A DNA stretch of 64,000 nt from Bicyclus anynana (taxonomy: Eukaryota > Arthropoda > Insecta > Lepidoptera > Nymphalidae), in assembly GCF_947172395.1 (NCBI RefSeq), contig NC_069095.1, forward strand, positions 8,680,001-8,744,000, read 5' to 3'. Made by a program: the position numbers and the translations under genes. Each line of letters opens with the position of its first letter. Within the stretch, counting starts at the first letter, position 1. Positions 23,034 to 33,453 of this stretch are shown one piece after another. A model generated the notes under the pieces. That model saw only the letters and a program-made list of their open reading frames with translations. It was not told the DNA's origin and ran no database searches.

Positions 23034-23335
23034 TCTCCTTGATCATAAACACGCACGAACTATTTGACCACCTTCATCTTTGAACCATCGCACTTCAAAA
23101 CACCCAACGGCGTCCATAAGGTTTTAACTATGGTAGGCCATAAGCGTACGCGTACGATGCGTAAACCGAATGGTTATTAAGTAAATTTTGGTGATACAAT
23201 AAAGTGCTGTCTTCAAATATTTTCAGCTCTGTGTGTTGTGCCCCTAATTGCTAATGCAAACTTCCTTATTCTGCAATCGCTGTTGTTTGATCATTAAAGG
23301 AGAGGACACACGGGATTTACGCCACTTATCCATTG

Positions 23336-23537
23336 CTAGCTGACGCCGCGCGGTTTCACCCGCGTGGTTCCCGTTCCCGTAGGAATGCGGAGATAATATA
23401 TAGCCTATAGCCTTCCTCGATAAATGGGCTATCTAACACTGAAAGAATTTTTTAAATCGGACCAGTAATTCCTGAGATTAGCGCGTTCAATCAAACACAA
23501 ACAAACAAACTCTCCAGCTTTATAATATTAGTATAGA
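23336..23537 (-). mobile_element. HEL-1 Helitron-like element (unit 2)
   Basis: Same boundaries as the unit 1 copy at an offset of 2,394 bp. Its 3' hairpin (GCGGGTGAAACCGCGC) is a better match to the family than that of unit 1 (GCGAGTGAAACCGCGC). Confidence 0.9.
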
Positions 23538-23940
23538 TTAAATTCGGTTTACCACATTATATTTGGTTTACCTTTTGCTACTTATATTTTACGTGACAAA
23601 TAACTATGCTAAAAACATCAGCGATATCTTTCTTTTTAATAGGCTTGTTAAGCCAGACTTCAATAATTATAGGAAAGGAGATTTATAGATATTTAAGCTA
23701 GACTTCCTAGGTTAGACTCACTAGACCAATAAAGCAGTTGTGTATTTGACGTACTTTATTTCATAGCCTGACTTTCATAAAATCCTTATTTATAGAACAT
23801 AAAATGCTTTTTTCTCTCGATGCTAGAAATCGAATTAGTTTTCAGTTTCAGGACGCATATATCGTAGATATATATTAGATTGATTTAATTAAGCAGATAT
23901 TGATATAATTAAAACATATGAATTAGAGTTTTTATGAATA

Positions 23941-24290
23941 TCCTACTAAATTTATAAACGAAAGTTTGTATGGGTGTTTGGTTGTTTGTTACTCTTTAAC
24001 GCTGCTACTACTGAACCAATTTGGCTGAAATTTGAAATGGAAATAGATTTTACTCTGGATTAACACATAGGCTACTTTTTATCGCGAAAAATCTATGGTT
24101 TCCCGAGATTTGCGAAAACTGATGATTTTGTTGATATGAAAGTTTGTTTCTCTTTCACGCCTCGACTACTGAACCGAATTAGCTGAAAATTGGTATTGAG
24201 ATATATTAAAGCATGTATTAACACATAGGCTACTTTTTATCCCGGAAAAATCCTATACTTAAACACAAACTTTTAATATTAGTGTGATAT
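23941..24290 (+). mobile_element. HEL-3 element (unit 2)
   Basis: Duplicate of 21,558-21,907 with isolated substitutions (TACTAAATTTATAAACG at the start, CTGAAAATTGG in place of CTGAAATTTGG). Confidence 0.75.
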
Positions 24291-24696
24291 AAACACTAAC
24301 TCCAAATAGCACATATAAAAACTTTTAAACAGTCAGTCAATTATACCAAAAACAGACCATTCAATAATTCAATGTCACAACTTACGTATGTAAAACAAAA
24401 TTTTCAGAAACCGCACAGTTGAAACGTAAGCAAACACTATTGAAAATAATAATCAAATTAATAAATATTATTATTTCCTCTTCCCTAAACGATGACACAT
24501 CCGAATCTGTTGGCAAACATAAATGAGCACTATTTGCAGATCCGTTACAATATTAAGATCTATGTAAATATTTGGAAGAGTTATCTAAATGAATCAATAC
24601 GTATATAAATAAAATTGAAGTGACTGTCTGTGATTTAAAGATAAACCTTTTTTCTCCGTTGATTTTAGTTATTTGCGCGATACTAAAACACATTCC

Positions 24697-25012
24697 GAGC
24701 CGTGATAGCCCAATGGATATGACCTCTGCCTCCGATTCCGGAGGGTGTGGGTTCAAATCCTGTCCAGGGCATGCACCTCCAACTTTTTAGTTTTGTGCAC
24801 TTTAGGAAATTAAATATCACGTGTCTCAAACGGTGAGGGAAAACATCGTGAGGAAACCTGCACTCCAGACAATTCTCTTAATTCTCTGCGTGTGTGAAGC
24901 CTGCCAATCCGCATTGGGCCAGCGTGGAGGACTATTGGCCCAACCCCTCTCATTCTGAGAGGAGACTGGAGCTTAACAGTGAGCCGAACGAATATGGATT
25001 GATAATGATGTA
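24697..25012 (+). mobile_element. SINE-B copy, full length
   Basis: Head GAGCCGTGATAGCCCAATGG, B-box GGGTTCAAATCC, then AAACATCGTGAGGAAACCTG, GCCAATCCGCATTGGGCCAG and CTGAGAGGAGACTGG. The tail is TTGATAATGATG. TAAAACAC just upstream and TAAACAC just downstream may be a weak target duplication. Confidence 0.9.
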
Positions 25013-25060
25013 AACACTAAATGTGTTTACATCCGTATCAACCTTTTTTAAAAATTTCGT

Positions 25061-25299
25061 CTTGAAAAAAATTGTCTGTCTGTTTGTCTGTGTTTGTCTA
25101 TCTGTATTGTCTGTCTGTCTGTCTGTATGTCCGGGCTAATCTTTGCAACAGCTCCCCCGATTTTAATGGGACTTTAACTAGAAGATTGAAGAGGTAATTT
25201 TACTCAACTACATACAGGCTACTTCTTATCCCGAAAAATCCATGTTTCCGGGATTAGTGTACTGAATTTCTCATGAACGAAGACGCAGGCGACCGCTAG
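25061..25299 (+). mobile_element. HEL-2-related element with a TGTC microsatellite
   Basis: A GTCTGTCTGTTTG run (25,073-25,127) is followed by AACAGCTCCCCCGATTTTAA, ACAGGCTACTTCTTATCCCG and a 3' end AGACGCAGGCGACCGCTAG followed by T. The 5' end is masked by the microsatellite. Confidence 0.7.
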
Positions 25300-25552
25300 T
25301 GTTACTATAAAACGTATACCCGAGTGTGTCTTACGCTCAACACAGAGGCCGCGGCCGACACGTAAAACAAGCAAACACGACATAAACATGCGCTTGCGCC
25401 TGCGCATGGGAAGGTAACGGAAACCTTGCCTTGTCCCGATAGCCCGACTTTACTTGCATTTTCGAATTCAAATTTGGCGATCAACGTTAAATAAGTTTTC
25501 ATTCTTTATTTTTAATTCTTTATAAATAATTTATATATAGGTATGTAAAAGT

Positions 25553-25712
25553 AAGTCGTTTTAGTTTATAACTCAAGAACGGCTGGACCGATTTGATTGA
25601 AAATTGGTGGAGAGATAGCTTAGAACCAGGAGACGGACATAGGTTAGAGGTAGGATAAAGATACGGTAGGATTTCACGGGGAGTCGCGAAGTCGCGGGCG
25701 CTGGGGTTAGTA
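25553..25712 (+). mobile_element. HEL-2-type element
   Basis: TAACTCAAGAACGGCTGGAC, GAAAATTGGTGGAGAGATAG and TTTCACGGGGAGTCGCGAAG are present. It ends GCGGGCGCTGGGGTTAGT, with the CTAG terminus mutated. The segment before its 3' end is partly like the GGGTA-expanded copy at 52,985. Confidence 0.7.
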
Positions 25713-26495
25713 ATACTTAAAATATATTTCTAATTATAGAACGATGAAAATTTAGGGTCGTATTTATTTTTCACTGCTAAATCATAACAATTTTTTTTTA
25801 ATTACTTAAAAAAAATATTAAAAGGTAGGAAAATATATGTTGGCCTTAGATCTACCCGAATTTGCACACGAAAATTCGTAAAAAAATCGGTCCAGACGTT
25901 GCGGACGACTTTGGCACAGTAAAGATATACAAGCAGTATAGTAAATCGGCCGTATTTTTGAAATAAATACCTACAGCCGCGCGGTACGTAAACATGTCAT
26001 AGGGCTGCCCGCCTGCAGCATTTTAATTACATTTGCTAACTTTGTATTTCCATTTAGTTTAGTGATTGTAAATAAACCTTTTTTTATATAAACAAATAAA
26101 ATACTTTATAAATTGTAGTAAAATGGGAAGTGATCAATAAAAATGCATGTTTTTTTGATTGGTTGATTTAATTAAGGCTGATATTACGTCAATGACCTTG
26201 AAGGATTGGTCGTATTCTTAAACATAGTTATTTTAGTGATGCCATCTAGGTATTACCTCCACACTACGTGAAAAAATAAAAAAAGAGATAAAGCTAAAAA
26301 ATATAGACTCCCAGAAGTTATTTTCATTATACAACATTTTTTCTGTACAACTATACTTATAATAAATAATGATTTAATATTATATTACCGTTTTCGTCAT
26401 TTACCTATTTACAAAATTTTATTATTTAAGCATTCATTTATATTTCTTTTTAATTTTCAATTACGCTTTTAGAATACAAAATATTATACAAACTT
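25713..26495. other. AT-rich stretch, nothing recognised
   Basis: No repeat or credible open frame. It lies directly upstream of the possible exon at 26,618. Confidence 0.5.
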
Positions 26496-26617
26496 TATAA
26501 AAATATCTAGCCCACCGGTTGCAAAGTTTTAATACCCAAGCAACAAGGTGGTTTCGATTCCAACCTATCTTTTGGTGTAAGTTTCAAGTCAAACAGATAA
26601 GCCGTAACCGAGCGAAA

Positions 26618-26740
26618 ATGCAAAATATGGTAAAAACAGCAGTTTTTAAATTATTAATCTTTACTCTGCTAATACACCGTGCGTTCGTCACCGCGACACA
26701 GTCGCGACTGTCATCACCCCACGATCACCCCACGTTCGAG
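26618..26740 (+). CDS. Possible first coding exon of a secreted protein
   Basis: I do not recognise the protein. From ATG 26618 (context CGAAAATGC; a second in-frame ATG is at 26627) there are exactly 41 codons up to a splice donor GAG|GTGCGT at 26740/26741 (phase 0). The peptide has the shape of a signal peptide: basic MVKT, hydrophobic core FKLLIFTLLIHRAF, and a probable cleavage after VTA. A polar stretch TQSRLSSPHDHPTFE follows. Past the donor the frame runs only ten more codons to a stop, as expected when reading into an intron. Codons after the core are GC-richer than the surroundings. A TATAAAAAT lies at 26496. No following exon could be identified in the window, so it may be a chance frame. 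Confidence is limited. Confidence 0.35.
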
Positions 26741-26896
26741 GTGCGTAGGTATAGCTCGCGTTTCGACCTCTAGTATGAAGTCCAAATACTGGTTATACTG
26801 TGACTTTGGTAACAAACACGGTGACACGAGGGTTGTATACATACGTACTGGTATAATGAAGATACCTTGGCTTTTAAGTTTTAGATCTGATCCGGT

Positions 26897-27164
26897 GAGT
26901 GACTAGTACAGTCACAGTAAAAATTGAAAAACGAATAGTACAGACATAAACCACTAGTCTTCCACAGGGAACAAATTTCCTCACGCTTATTATAATATTA
27001 TCGGAAATGGCACACTGAAGTAGTTTCTGAGTGACTAGTACAGTCACAGTAAAAATTGAAAAACGAATAGTACAGACATAAACCAATAACTACTCTTCCA
27101 CACGGAACAAATTTCCTTATGCTTATTTTAATATTATCGGAAATGGCACACTGAAGTAGTTTCT
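26897..27164 (+). repeat. Two-unit tandem duplication, 132 + 136 bp
   Basis: Units start GAGTGACTAGTACAGTCACA at 26897 and 27029, and both close AAATGGCACACTGAAGTAGT. Unit 2 differs by a 4-bp insertion (CAATAACTACTC against CACTAGTC) and a few substitutions, so the duplication is young. It lies about 150 bp after the possible exon, in what would be its intron. Confidence 0.95.
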
Positions 27165-27335
27165 ATGGAAAACCCTTATCTCGACAGAAGGAATGTCGAG
27201 TGTACAGTCGCCGACAGATGATTCTGCGAAACAACAAACTTGCATAGTATTTGTGCGACTGTTTCATTAAGTATTTTGTCAAGAGCTTGTAGATAAACGG
27301 TACTTTATTTGCTTTATTTTATGTAAGTACACGTA

Positions 27336-27490
27336 CTAACTGACACCCCGCGGTTTCATCCGCGTAGTTCCCGTTCCCATGAGAATTCGGGCGTAAAATA
27401 TAGCCTATGATGCTCACATATAAAGAACTTTGGTAAAAGAATTTTCGGAGTCGGTTTTGTTCATCCAGAAATTACCTTAATATTAGCTTT
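27336..27490 (-). mobile_element. HEL-1 Helitron-like element, partial
   Basis: The plus strand reads CTAACTGACACCCCGCGGTT, TCATCCGCGTAGTTCCCGTT and AAAATATAGCCTATGATGCT, so the 3' end is on the left. The 5' end (TCTATACTAA) is missing. Confidence 0.75.
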
Positions 27491-27578
27491 TATTTCGATT
27501 AGCTAGTCGAACTTAGTAAACTGTGGCAAGCAGTAACTTAGGATGCTGTTACGTGATTGACATTCATAGACGCGTACC

Positions 27579-27904
27579 TTTTTTTTATTTTTAAGTTAGC
27601 CTTTGACTACAATCGCACCTGATGGTAAGTAATGATACAGTCTAAGATGGAAGCGGGCTAACTTGTTAGGAGGAGAATGAAAATCCACACCCCTTTCGGT
27701 TTCACTCACACACGGCATCGTACCGGAACGCTAAATCGCTCGGCCGTACGTCTTTGCCGGTAGGGTGGTAACTAGCCACGGCCGAAGCCTCCCACCAGCC
27801 AGACCTGGACCAATTAAGAAAATCTCAATCTGCCCAGCCGGGGATTGAACCCAGGACCTCCGTTTTGTATATCCACCGCGCATACCACTGCGCCACGGAA
27901 GCTG
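27579..27904 (-). mobile_element. SINE-A copy, full length, minus strand
   Basis: Poly-T at 27,579 is followed by the reversed tail and the body (GGTGTGGATTTTCATTCTCC on minus). The tRNA-like head ends at GCGCAGTGGTATGCGCGGTG (minus) near 27,895, with the final CCTCCGTGG mutated to CTTCCGTGG. Confidence 0.9.
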
Positions 27905-28678
27905 TGAAACACTAAACAGTTTATCTGTTTGTTCCTGATAGAAATTTCGAGGATTACGAATTTTCCTTGCTAATTATTCTGATTGTCCTTCTACCTATCT
28001 CTGTGGGGCAGTACTTACAAATAGTTTGTCTGTTTGCTCCTAATACTAATTTCGAGAATTACTAATTTTCCTTGCTAATTATTCTGATTTTCTTTCTACC
28101 TATCATCAAATTCACCAAAACCATCCATATCCAAAAATAAATTTACATTTATAATACACAGCAGTAGCAATCTAACTGTCAGTTTTTTGTATTCTAAGCC
28201 TCATATTACCCAAAAACGGTTACCATGAAACAACTCCATAATGACGTTAAAAGCTAGTGTTCAAACTAAATAAAATATAACAAAAATACTTCACAACGAA
28301 CACAAGTGCTAAAGTGTTCTCCGGATGCGTCCCAACGTCACGATATTGAATAGAACCACGACGTAGAACAATCGGCAGCTAAGGCAAATAGCGTTGTATC
28401 TAAAAACAAGTTACGTCCGTACAAGAGTGCTTGTGATTCGCAAGTCACGCCTCTCGATGCGCACAGGACACGCTAAAGAGGTGAACTTTAAATAGGTACC
28501 TACCTAATACCTATTCATGTTAATATTATGACTGTGACTGCCAGTCCTGGATAAGCCTTTATGCTATAAACAATTGCTTAGGGCATCCCGTCTAGAGAGG
28601 TCAAGGAAAAAAATTAACACACGAAAGTTAAAGCAATTTTGAAATCCGCGCGTTTTAAATTGACCTTAATTCATCATA
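27905..28678. other. Unannotated stretch with a CpG-richer patch
   Basis: A local near-duplication occurs: ATTACTAATTTTCCTTGCTA (28,055) and GATTACGAATTTTCCTTGC (27,953), with GTTTGTCTGTTTGCTCCTAA nearby. From about 28,318 to 28,480 CG is denser (ACGTCACGATATTG, AAGTTACGTCCGT). Promoter or enhancer use is possible but not shown. Confidence 0.4.
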
Positions 28679-28803
28679 CATCATCATTATCAGCCGATGG
28701 ACGTCCGCCAGCATCCAGCACCTCCCTGCAACCCGCTTGATATCCTCGGTCTACCTAGCAGGGGTTGACCAACACTACGCTTTTCGGTGCGAGGTCGCCA
28801 TTC
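28679..28803 (-). mobile_element. RTE 3' fragment
   Basis: ATCATCATTATCAGCCGATG, CATCCAGCACCTCCCTGCAA and GGGTTGACCAACACTACGCT on the plus strand are the reversed RTE 3' end with internal deletions. It is joined directly to a SINE-B piece. Confidence 0.8.
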
Positions 28804-28968
28804 TTTGGTGTCTCAAACGGTGAAGGAAAACATCGTGATGAAACCTGCATACCTGAGATTTTTTTGAATACTCTATTTTCGCATTTGGATAAAGTGGTGA
28901 ATTATGGCCTAAGCCCTAAGGAGACTCGTGCTCAACAGTAAGCAGACTATGGGCTGTTTATAGTGAAG
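28804..28968 (+). mobile_element. SINE-B 3' portion, headless
   Basis: It starts inside the element at GGTGTCTCAAACGGTGAAGG and keeps AAAACATCGTGATGAAACCT and GGAGACTCGTGCTCAACAGT. It lacks both the tRNA-like head and the (TGA)n tail. Confidence 0.75.
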
Positions 28969-28976
28969 TGGATAAA

Positions 28977-29045
28977 CCCTGTGATTTCATTCGCGTAGTC
29001 CCCGTTCCTGTGGAGATATCAAAACGTAAGAAGCTACGTTCTATT
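28977..29045 (-). mobile_element. HEL-1 fragment
   Basis: CTGTGATTTCATTCGCGTAG and TCCCCGTTCCTGTGGAGATA are the reversed 3' arm of HEL-1. The rest is lost. Confidence 0.6.
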
Positions 29046-29458
29046 CCAGCGTCTGTACCAAAATTCATTCATTCAGCCCTTCTTGAATGAATGAGCCACA
29101 AACATCCAACAAAACATTCGCATAATTACTTATAATATAAATTTCTTCGTAATTTTAAAAAGTATTTCATAACAATCCACATATAGCTTACAGATAGCTT
29201 ACAGTATAACAATATAATATGAATTAGGTACCTTTAATTATTATTATTCGAGCACTTCATTGACCTGAATTTAATCTATCCAATAGAGGTATTTCCCAGC
29301 GAAATTATTAAGTAACCTTCATGTAATTATTATCATATCTTATTGTGATTATAATCAATAATATTATTTTATCAAACAAGAATTTATAACGAAATTCCCT
29401 GATTCACACGAGCGATATAAACGTAAAAGAGACGCATATTTTTCAATACGCGATTAAT
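29046..29458. other. AT-rich stretch, nothing recognised
   Basis: No repeat or credible open frame. Confidence 0.5.
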
Positions 29459-29735
29459 ATCATCATCATCATATCAGGTGATGGACCTCCACTGCGGACA
29501 TAGGCCTTTTGTAGGGACTTCCAAGCAACACGATTCTGAGCTGCCTGCATCCAGTGAATACCTGCGAATCGCTTGACGTCGTCAGTCCACCTGGTTGGGG
29601 ACCTCATCGTCTATCGGCTCTTCGACCTACGTGCCCCGCCCATTGCCACTTCAGCTTCGTGACACGTTGAGCTATGTCGGTGACTTTGGTTGTTCTGCGG
29701 ATCTCCTCATTTATGATTCGATCACGCAGTGTTAG
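29459..29735 (-). mobile_element. RTE-type LINE 3' end
   Basis: From right to left it encodes the region around DRIxNEEIRR (ATCTCCTCATTTATGATTCG on plus), then CCCGCCCATTGCCACTTCAG, GTCGTCAGTCCACCTGGTTG and GATGGACCTCCACTGCGGAC. The tail is an (ATC)n block on the plus strand. About 40 bp are deleted between GTTGGGGAC and CTCATCGTCTATCGG. Confidence 0.85.
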
Positions 29736-30530
29736 TGATGAAATAATATAGTGATAGTAGTGATATAGGCCGATGCAATCTTCAAGACGTTTCGGAACAT
29801 CGTGCCTAAAGTTGCGATTTTAGGTATCAACGGACACAAACACAAGAGCAGAAGAAGGCCATAAAAGAGATGATTGCAGTGTGTAAAAGGATATACGAGT
29901 ATGTTAACTAACTTGATAAGTTGACGAATAATAAAAGCGAATGGAAGGGATTGACATATTTTTTCCGAGTAAAATAAACACAACTAGAACGACAATATGA
30001 TATTATAAATAATAAAAATCATACATATAATCATATGATGATATGTACTAAGGTAGAGTAGTGCTTTGAGATGCCACTGGTTTTCATAGACGGAAAATTC
30101 TTAGACTGCAATAAGTAATGAGGCCTGTCCAGTGTGAAGAGACCTTTACATATTTGCGTTGCACAAACAATAAGATCGATATCTTTCAGCAATTCCCAAC
30201 CGCGCAAATTATCCTTATTTATCTTAGAATCTCAAGTGTATGTAACTATTATCTAGGCTACGTTTATTACTTTTGCATATCTACTAATATAATTCTATAA
30301 ATAGTAACTAAATTGTTCATACATTTTACGTTGTTCTTTATTTGTGTATGTGTATTATACAGTAATCTGTATAAGGTATCGATATACCAACATATACAAA
30401 AAAAGTCCAGACACCGTCTCCTAAAGCAAAAACTTCTGCAAGTTCACGTATATACACAGATGCATATAAGAAGTCATCCCGACCGCCATTATTGTCATAT
30501 AACTGACTAATACACTCACACATAGTTTTT
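29736..30530. other. AT-rich stretch, nothing recognised
   Basis: Short open frames here (29,732 minus, 30,118 and 30,313 plus) have no recognisable motif. Confidence 0.5.
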
Positions 30531-30852
30531 GACGGCCTCCGTGGCGCATTCGTATGCGCAGTTGATTTACACCACGGAGGTCCTGGGTTCGATCCCAGCT
30601 GGACTAATTGTGGTTTTCTTAATTGGTTTAGGTCTGACTGATGGGTGACTTCGGCCGTGGCTAGTTAACACCCTCCCGGCAAAGACGTACGGCCAAGCGA
30701 TTTAGCGTTCCGGTGCGATGTCGTGTATAAACCGAAAGGGTTGTGGATTTTCATCAAACTCCAAACGAGTTAGCCCGCTTACATCTTAGATTGCATCATC
30801 ACTTACCATCAGGTGAGATTGTAGTCAAGCTCGTAACTTGTAAATCATAAAA
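30531..30852 (+). mobile_element. SINE-A copy, full length
   Basis: Head GACGGCCTCCGTGGCGCATT, B-box GGGTTCGATCC, body TTCTTAATTGGTTTAGGTCT, and tail ATCAGGTGAGATTGTAGTCA followed by AATCATAAAAAAAA. Substitutions in the A-box (CATTCGTATGCGCAG) make it unlikely to be transcribable. Confidence 0.92.
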
Positions 30853-31599
30853 AAAATGTGTGTGTGTCAGCTCCGACGCACGAATGGAGTTTACTCTTTC
30901 AGATCGAGTGTCTAAATAGGTGTATGTATATTGCCCCGCAGCATACACTATGTAGGCACGTCTTAATAGTTGCGCCTGATAAGTGAAAGGTGCGCAACCG
31001 AGCAGCAGCAGCAACTGCGTGTAGCGCGCCCGCACTCATGTGCACGCTGTTGGCGGCAGCGCACGGAGAAAGGTGCGCAGAGTATGTTGCGCACAAAATC
31101 GTAACGCTGTCATTCGTTCGTCAAGTTTTACTGCCCATATATTTTTATACCGGGGGCTATATATGAAAAATCGATTCTTAAGGAGTAAACTGCAAAAAAA
31201 AAAGAAAAAGAAAAATAGATGCCATTATGGTGCTACAGTTGTTTGATAGCGTGATGCCGTCTGCCTATTTTAGAAGTCATTACCTAGTCTTTGTCACACA
31301 GAAATCTGAATAAAGGTCAAGTTTATGTATATTTGCAGTTTATTGGTTCGTAAAACTTCAATAGACAATTTAACGGTTTTCCTGTTTTCAATAAATTCAA
31401 TGCAATATTTCAGTTTTCCCCCTGAAAGACGTCACGACAGATATAAGATAGGGAATTTTCGTGGGTTTTCTTAATAATTGTCACGTTACAGGTAGTTAAA
31501 AGTTGGAACACAATGGGATTTTAGTTGTTATGTTATTTATTATCTGCGTTATGTTATGACTTATGTCATACCTAATTCTAGTAATATTAAGACGCTCCC
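30853..31599. other. Unannotated stretch, first part GC-richer
   Basis: Between about 30,960 and 31,110 there is a CG- and GC-rich patch with a short GCAGCAGCAGCAAC run. Overlapping open frames exist on both strands, with no recognised product. The remainder is AT-rich with a poly-A/AAAAAG tract at 31,193-31,216. Confidence 0.4.
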
Positions 31600-31935
31600 G
31601 GCTGAATTTTTCGACCATGGTGGCCAATCTCATGTTGAGATTAACCATGTGCGCAGGAGCACACACAAGTGTGTGCGCAAGCACAGGTGCACTTTCTATT
31701 CCCTTGCTCTCATAATACGATGGGACGGCAAACCAACATGACCGGTGAGAGATCAGGCGCAGGACCAACCGCTTTACGTGCTCTTCGAGGCACGGGGTGT
31801 ACCAACACTGCCAGCTTCCCAACTCCAGGCTGCTATTCAGATTTTTCTTGTAAGAAAAATCCCAAAAACGAATTTTTTTGCTAGCCTGACCCGGGATTCG
31901 AACCCTGGATCTCATTATCTGTAGCCGAACCAGCT
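31600..31935 (-). mobile_element. SINE-E copy, near full length
   Basis: On the minus strand it has a tRNA-like B-box AGGGTTCGAATCCCGGG (31,905-31,889), then ATTTTTCTTACAAGAAAAAT, a GGCAGTGTTGGTACACCCCG segment and GTTGGTCCTGCGCCTGATC. The 3' end has AATCTCAACATGAGATTGGC. A CA/GT-rich hairpin (GCACACACAAGTGTGTGC) lies inside at about 31,655-31,672. The 139-codon open frame over it is SINE-derived and not a gene. Confidence 0.85.
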
Positions 31936-32072
31936 TACTACGAACAAATAAGATATTCCTAGTAAATGTTCAGTGTCGATAACGTCGACGACAGATATCG
32001 TTTGTGATAGGTTTTTGGTAAATTTTTAACTAACGACGGTAGATAATTATGATAATAATTGAGAAGATTTTT

Positions 32073-32131
32073 CCGAAATAAGGGGACGTAACCCCACCCG
32101 GATTTGGTGGTGTTACGTCCCCTTGTTTCGG
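32073..32131. repeat. 59-bp GC-rich hairpin
   Basis: Arms of 26 nt (32073-32098 CCGAAATAAGGGGACGTAAC…; 32106-32131 …GTTACGTCCCCTTGTTTCGG) pair with two mismatches, one of them a G-U wobble in RNA, around a 7-nt loop. GATTTTT-like sequence lies on both sides, which may be a target duplication of a tiny MITE. Compact size and stem length also fit a structured RNA. Confidence 0.85.
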
Positions 32132-32159
32132 ACTGAGATTTTTTTACAGAAAATTACTT

Positions 32160-32262
32160 AGAAAAAAGAAAATCAGTATTTCACAACCTATTCTATGATT
32201 CGAATCCAGGATTCTTCTTGATCAAAAGTCACATAGTCTAACCACTAGACCAACGATTCTAT
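32160..32262 (-). mobile_element. tRNA-like SINE head fragment
   Basis: On the minus strand it has GTTGGTCTAGTGGTTAGACT as A-box and CTGGATTCGAATCATAG as B-box. The remaining body is not recognisable. The acceptor ends do not pair, so a functional tRNA is unlikely. Confidence 0.6.
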
Positions 32263-33275
32263 CTAATCTAGACTGTTAATCAAATACCAACTATATAAAT
32301 TACATGCTTTTATTTCTATGAACAATTTCATAAGACCGTATGTACACAATCAATAAATATCCACAGCTAAACAGAATTACAAATGCAACACAGAACTAGA
32401 AGCTTTGTTAGCATAGAACGAACTCGCCTGAATTGTGGAAATATAACACAAACCAACAGCCCAATAAAAACCATAAGCGGACACGGTGTTTATCTGTTAT
32501 GGCAAATGTCATAGTCGAAGAGATAGTCACCAAAAGTTGTTTTATTATTGGACGAGACTATAGCGAGACAAGACGATAACTATGTTATTAGACAACATAA
32601 ACTTACTAACTTAAATAATAAAGCCACTTAAAAATAATTCATGACCCAAATTGATTTCTTACCAAAATGTTTTATATGACTTTGTCGATAGATGTAACCT
32701 CTGCTGAAATCTGATTAGTCTACCACCGGTCACAAATTGATTACCTGTACATTCGATTAAAGTGCCTTTCTTCCTATTTGTTAGTTAATTTTCTACAGAT
32801 CTTATTCGATTTTTAAACGGTAGTAATCAAGTAAACAAATATACAATCTTAACTTAATACAAATGTAATTATCAATTTAACTACGTAAATATATTGCTTA
32901 ATTTCAAACAATAACAAACAGTTGTTAAGAATTTCTTAAATTATGTTCAGCAGTGGTCGAAAACAGTTGATAATGATGCCGATGATACTTAAAGAGTAAG
33001 AATCAATGTATTTGAAAGGAATTTGCTTAGAAGGGCAAATTTTTTGATCGCTAGCTCTTGGTGTCAGTAATAAAGTGGTTCACATTTATAGGCGCCGGCC
33101 GATACAAATAAGTTTAAACTATATTATGCACTTATGATGTCGTATGAATTTACTACGACCGTCTGGCCCAGTAAGTTTAGCACCCATATTGTATACTAGA
33201 TATTTTGATTTGATTTCGATTAATGTTAATTTTCTGTTTCCAAACCAAGCACTGCTGCTAATTTATTTATACATA
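32263..33275. other. AT-rich stretch, nothing recognised
   Basis: No repeat or credible open frame. Confidence 0.5.
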
Positions 33276-33453
33276 AACGGACTCCCCGCAGATTCACCCG
33301 CGTAGTTTCAGTTTCCGTTGGAATAAGGGCATAAAACACAGTCTATTTTATAATGTAGCTTTCCATCGGTGAGAGAATTTACTAAATTGGTCCAATAGTT
33401 TCAGATCCTATTTAAAACCAACAAATATTACCTCGTTATAATATTAGTATAGA
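33276..33453 (-). mobile_element. HEL-1 Helitron-like element, diverged
   Basis: The plus strand reads ACTCCCCGCAGATTCACCCG, ATAAAACACAGTCTATTTTA and TTATAATATTAGTATAGA, so the 5' TCTATACTAA end is at 33,453. The CTAG end is lost. Confidence 0.8.

Larger units (their letters stand above)
22112..24481 (+). repeat. Tandem segmental duplication, unit 2 (~2.4 kb)
   Basis: This is the second unit of the duplication described at 19,718. It follows unit 1 after about 13 bp (CAATCCATCAATG). That linker resembles the left border of unit 1, so the units are effectively head to tail. Relative to unit 1 it has a 15-bp insertion near 22,170 (CTATCGAAACAACAA) and lacks about 14 bp of the stretch at 19,854. 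Confidence 0.95.

Noticed and set aside
31496..31915. 139-codon minus-strand open frame, with a peptide like one at 3,507-3,695
   Set aside because: Both lie in SINE-E copies. The shared peptide (SYKKNLNSxLxLG) comes from the SINE core.
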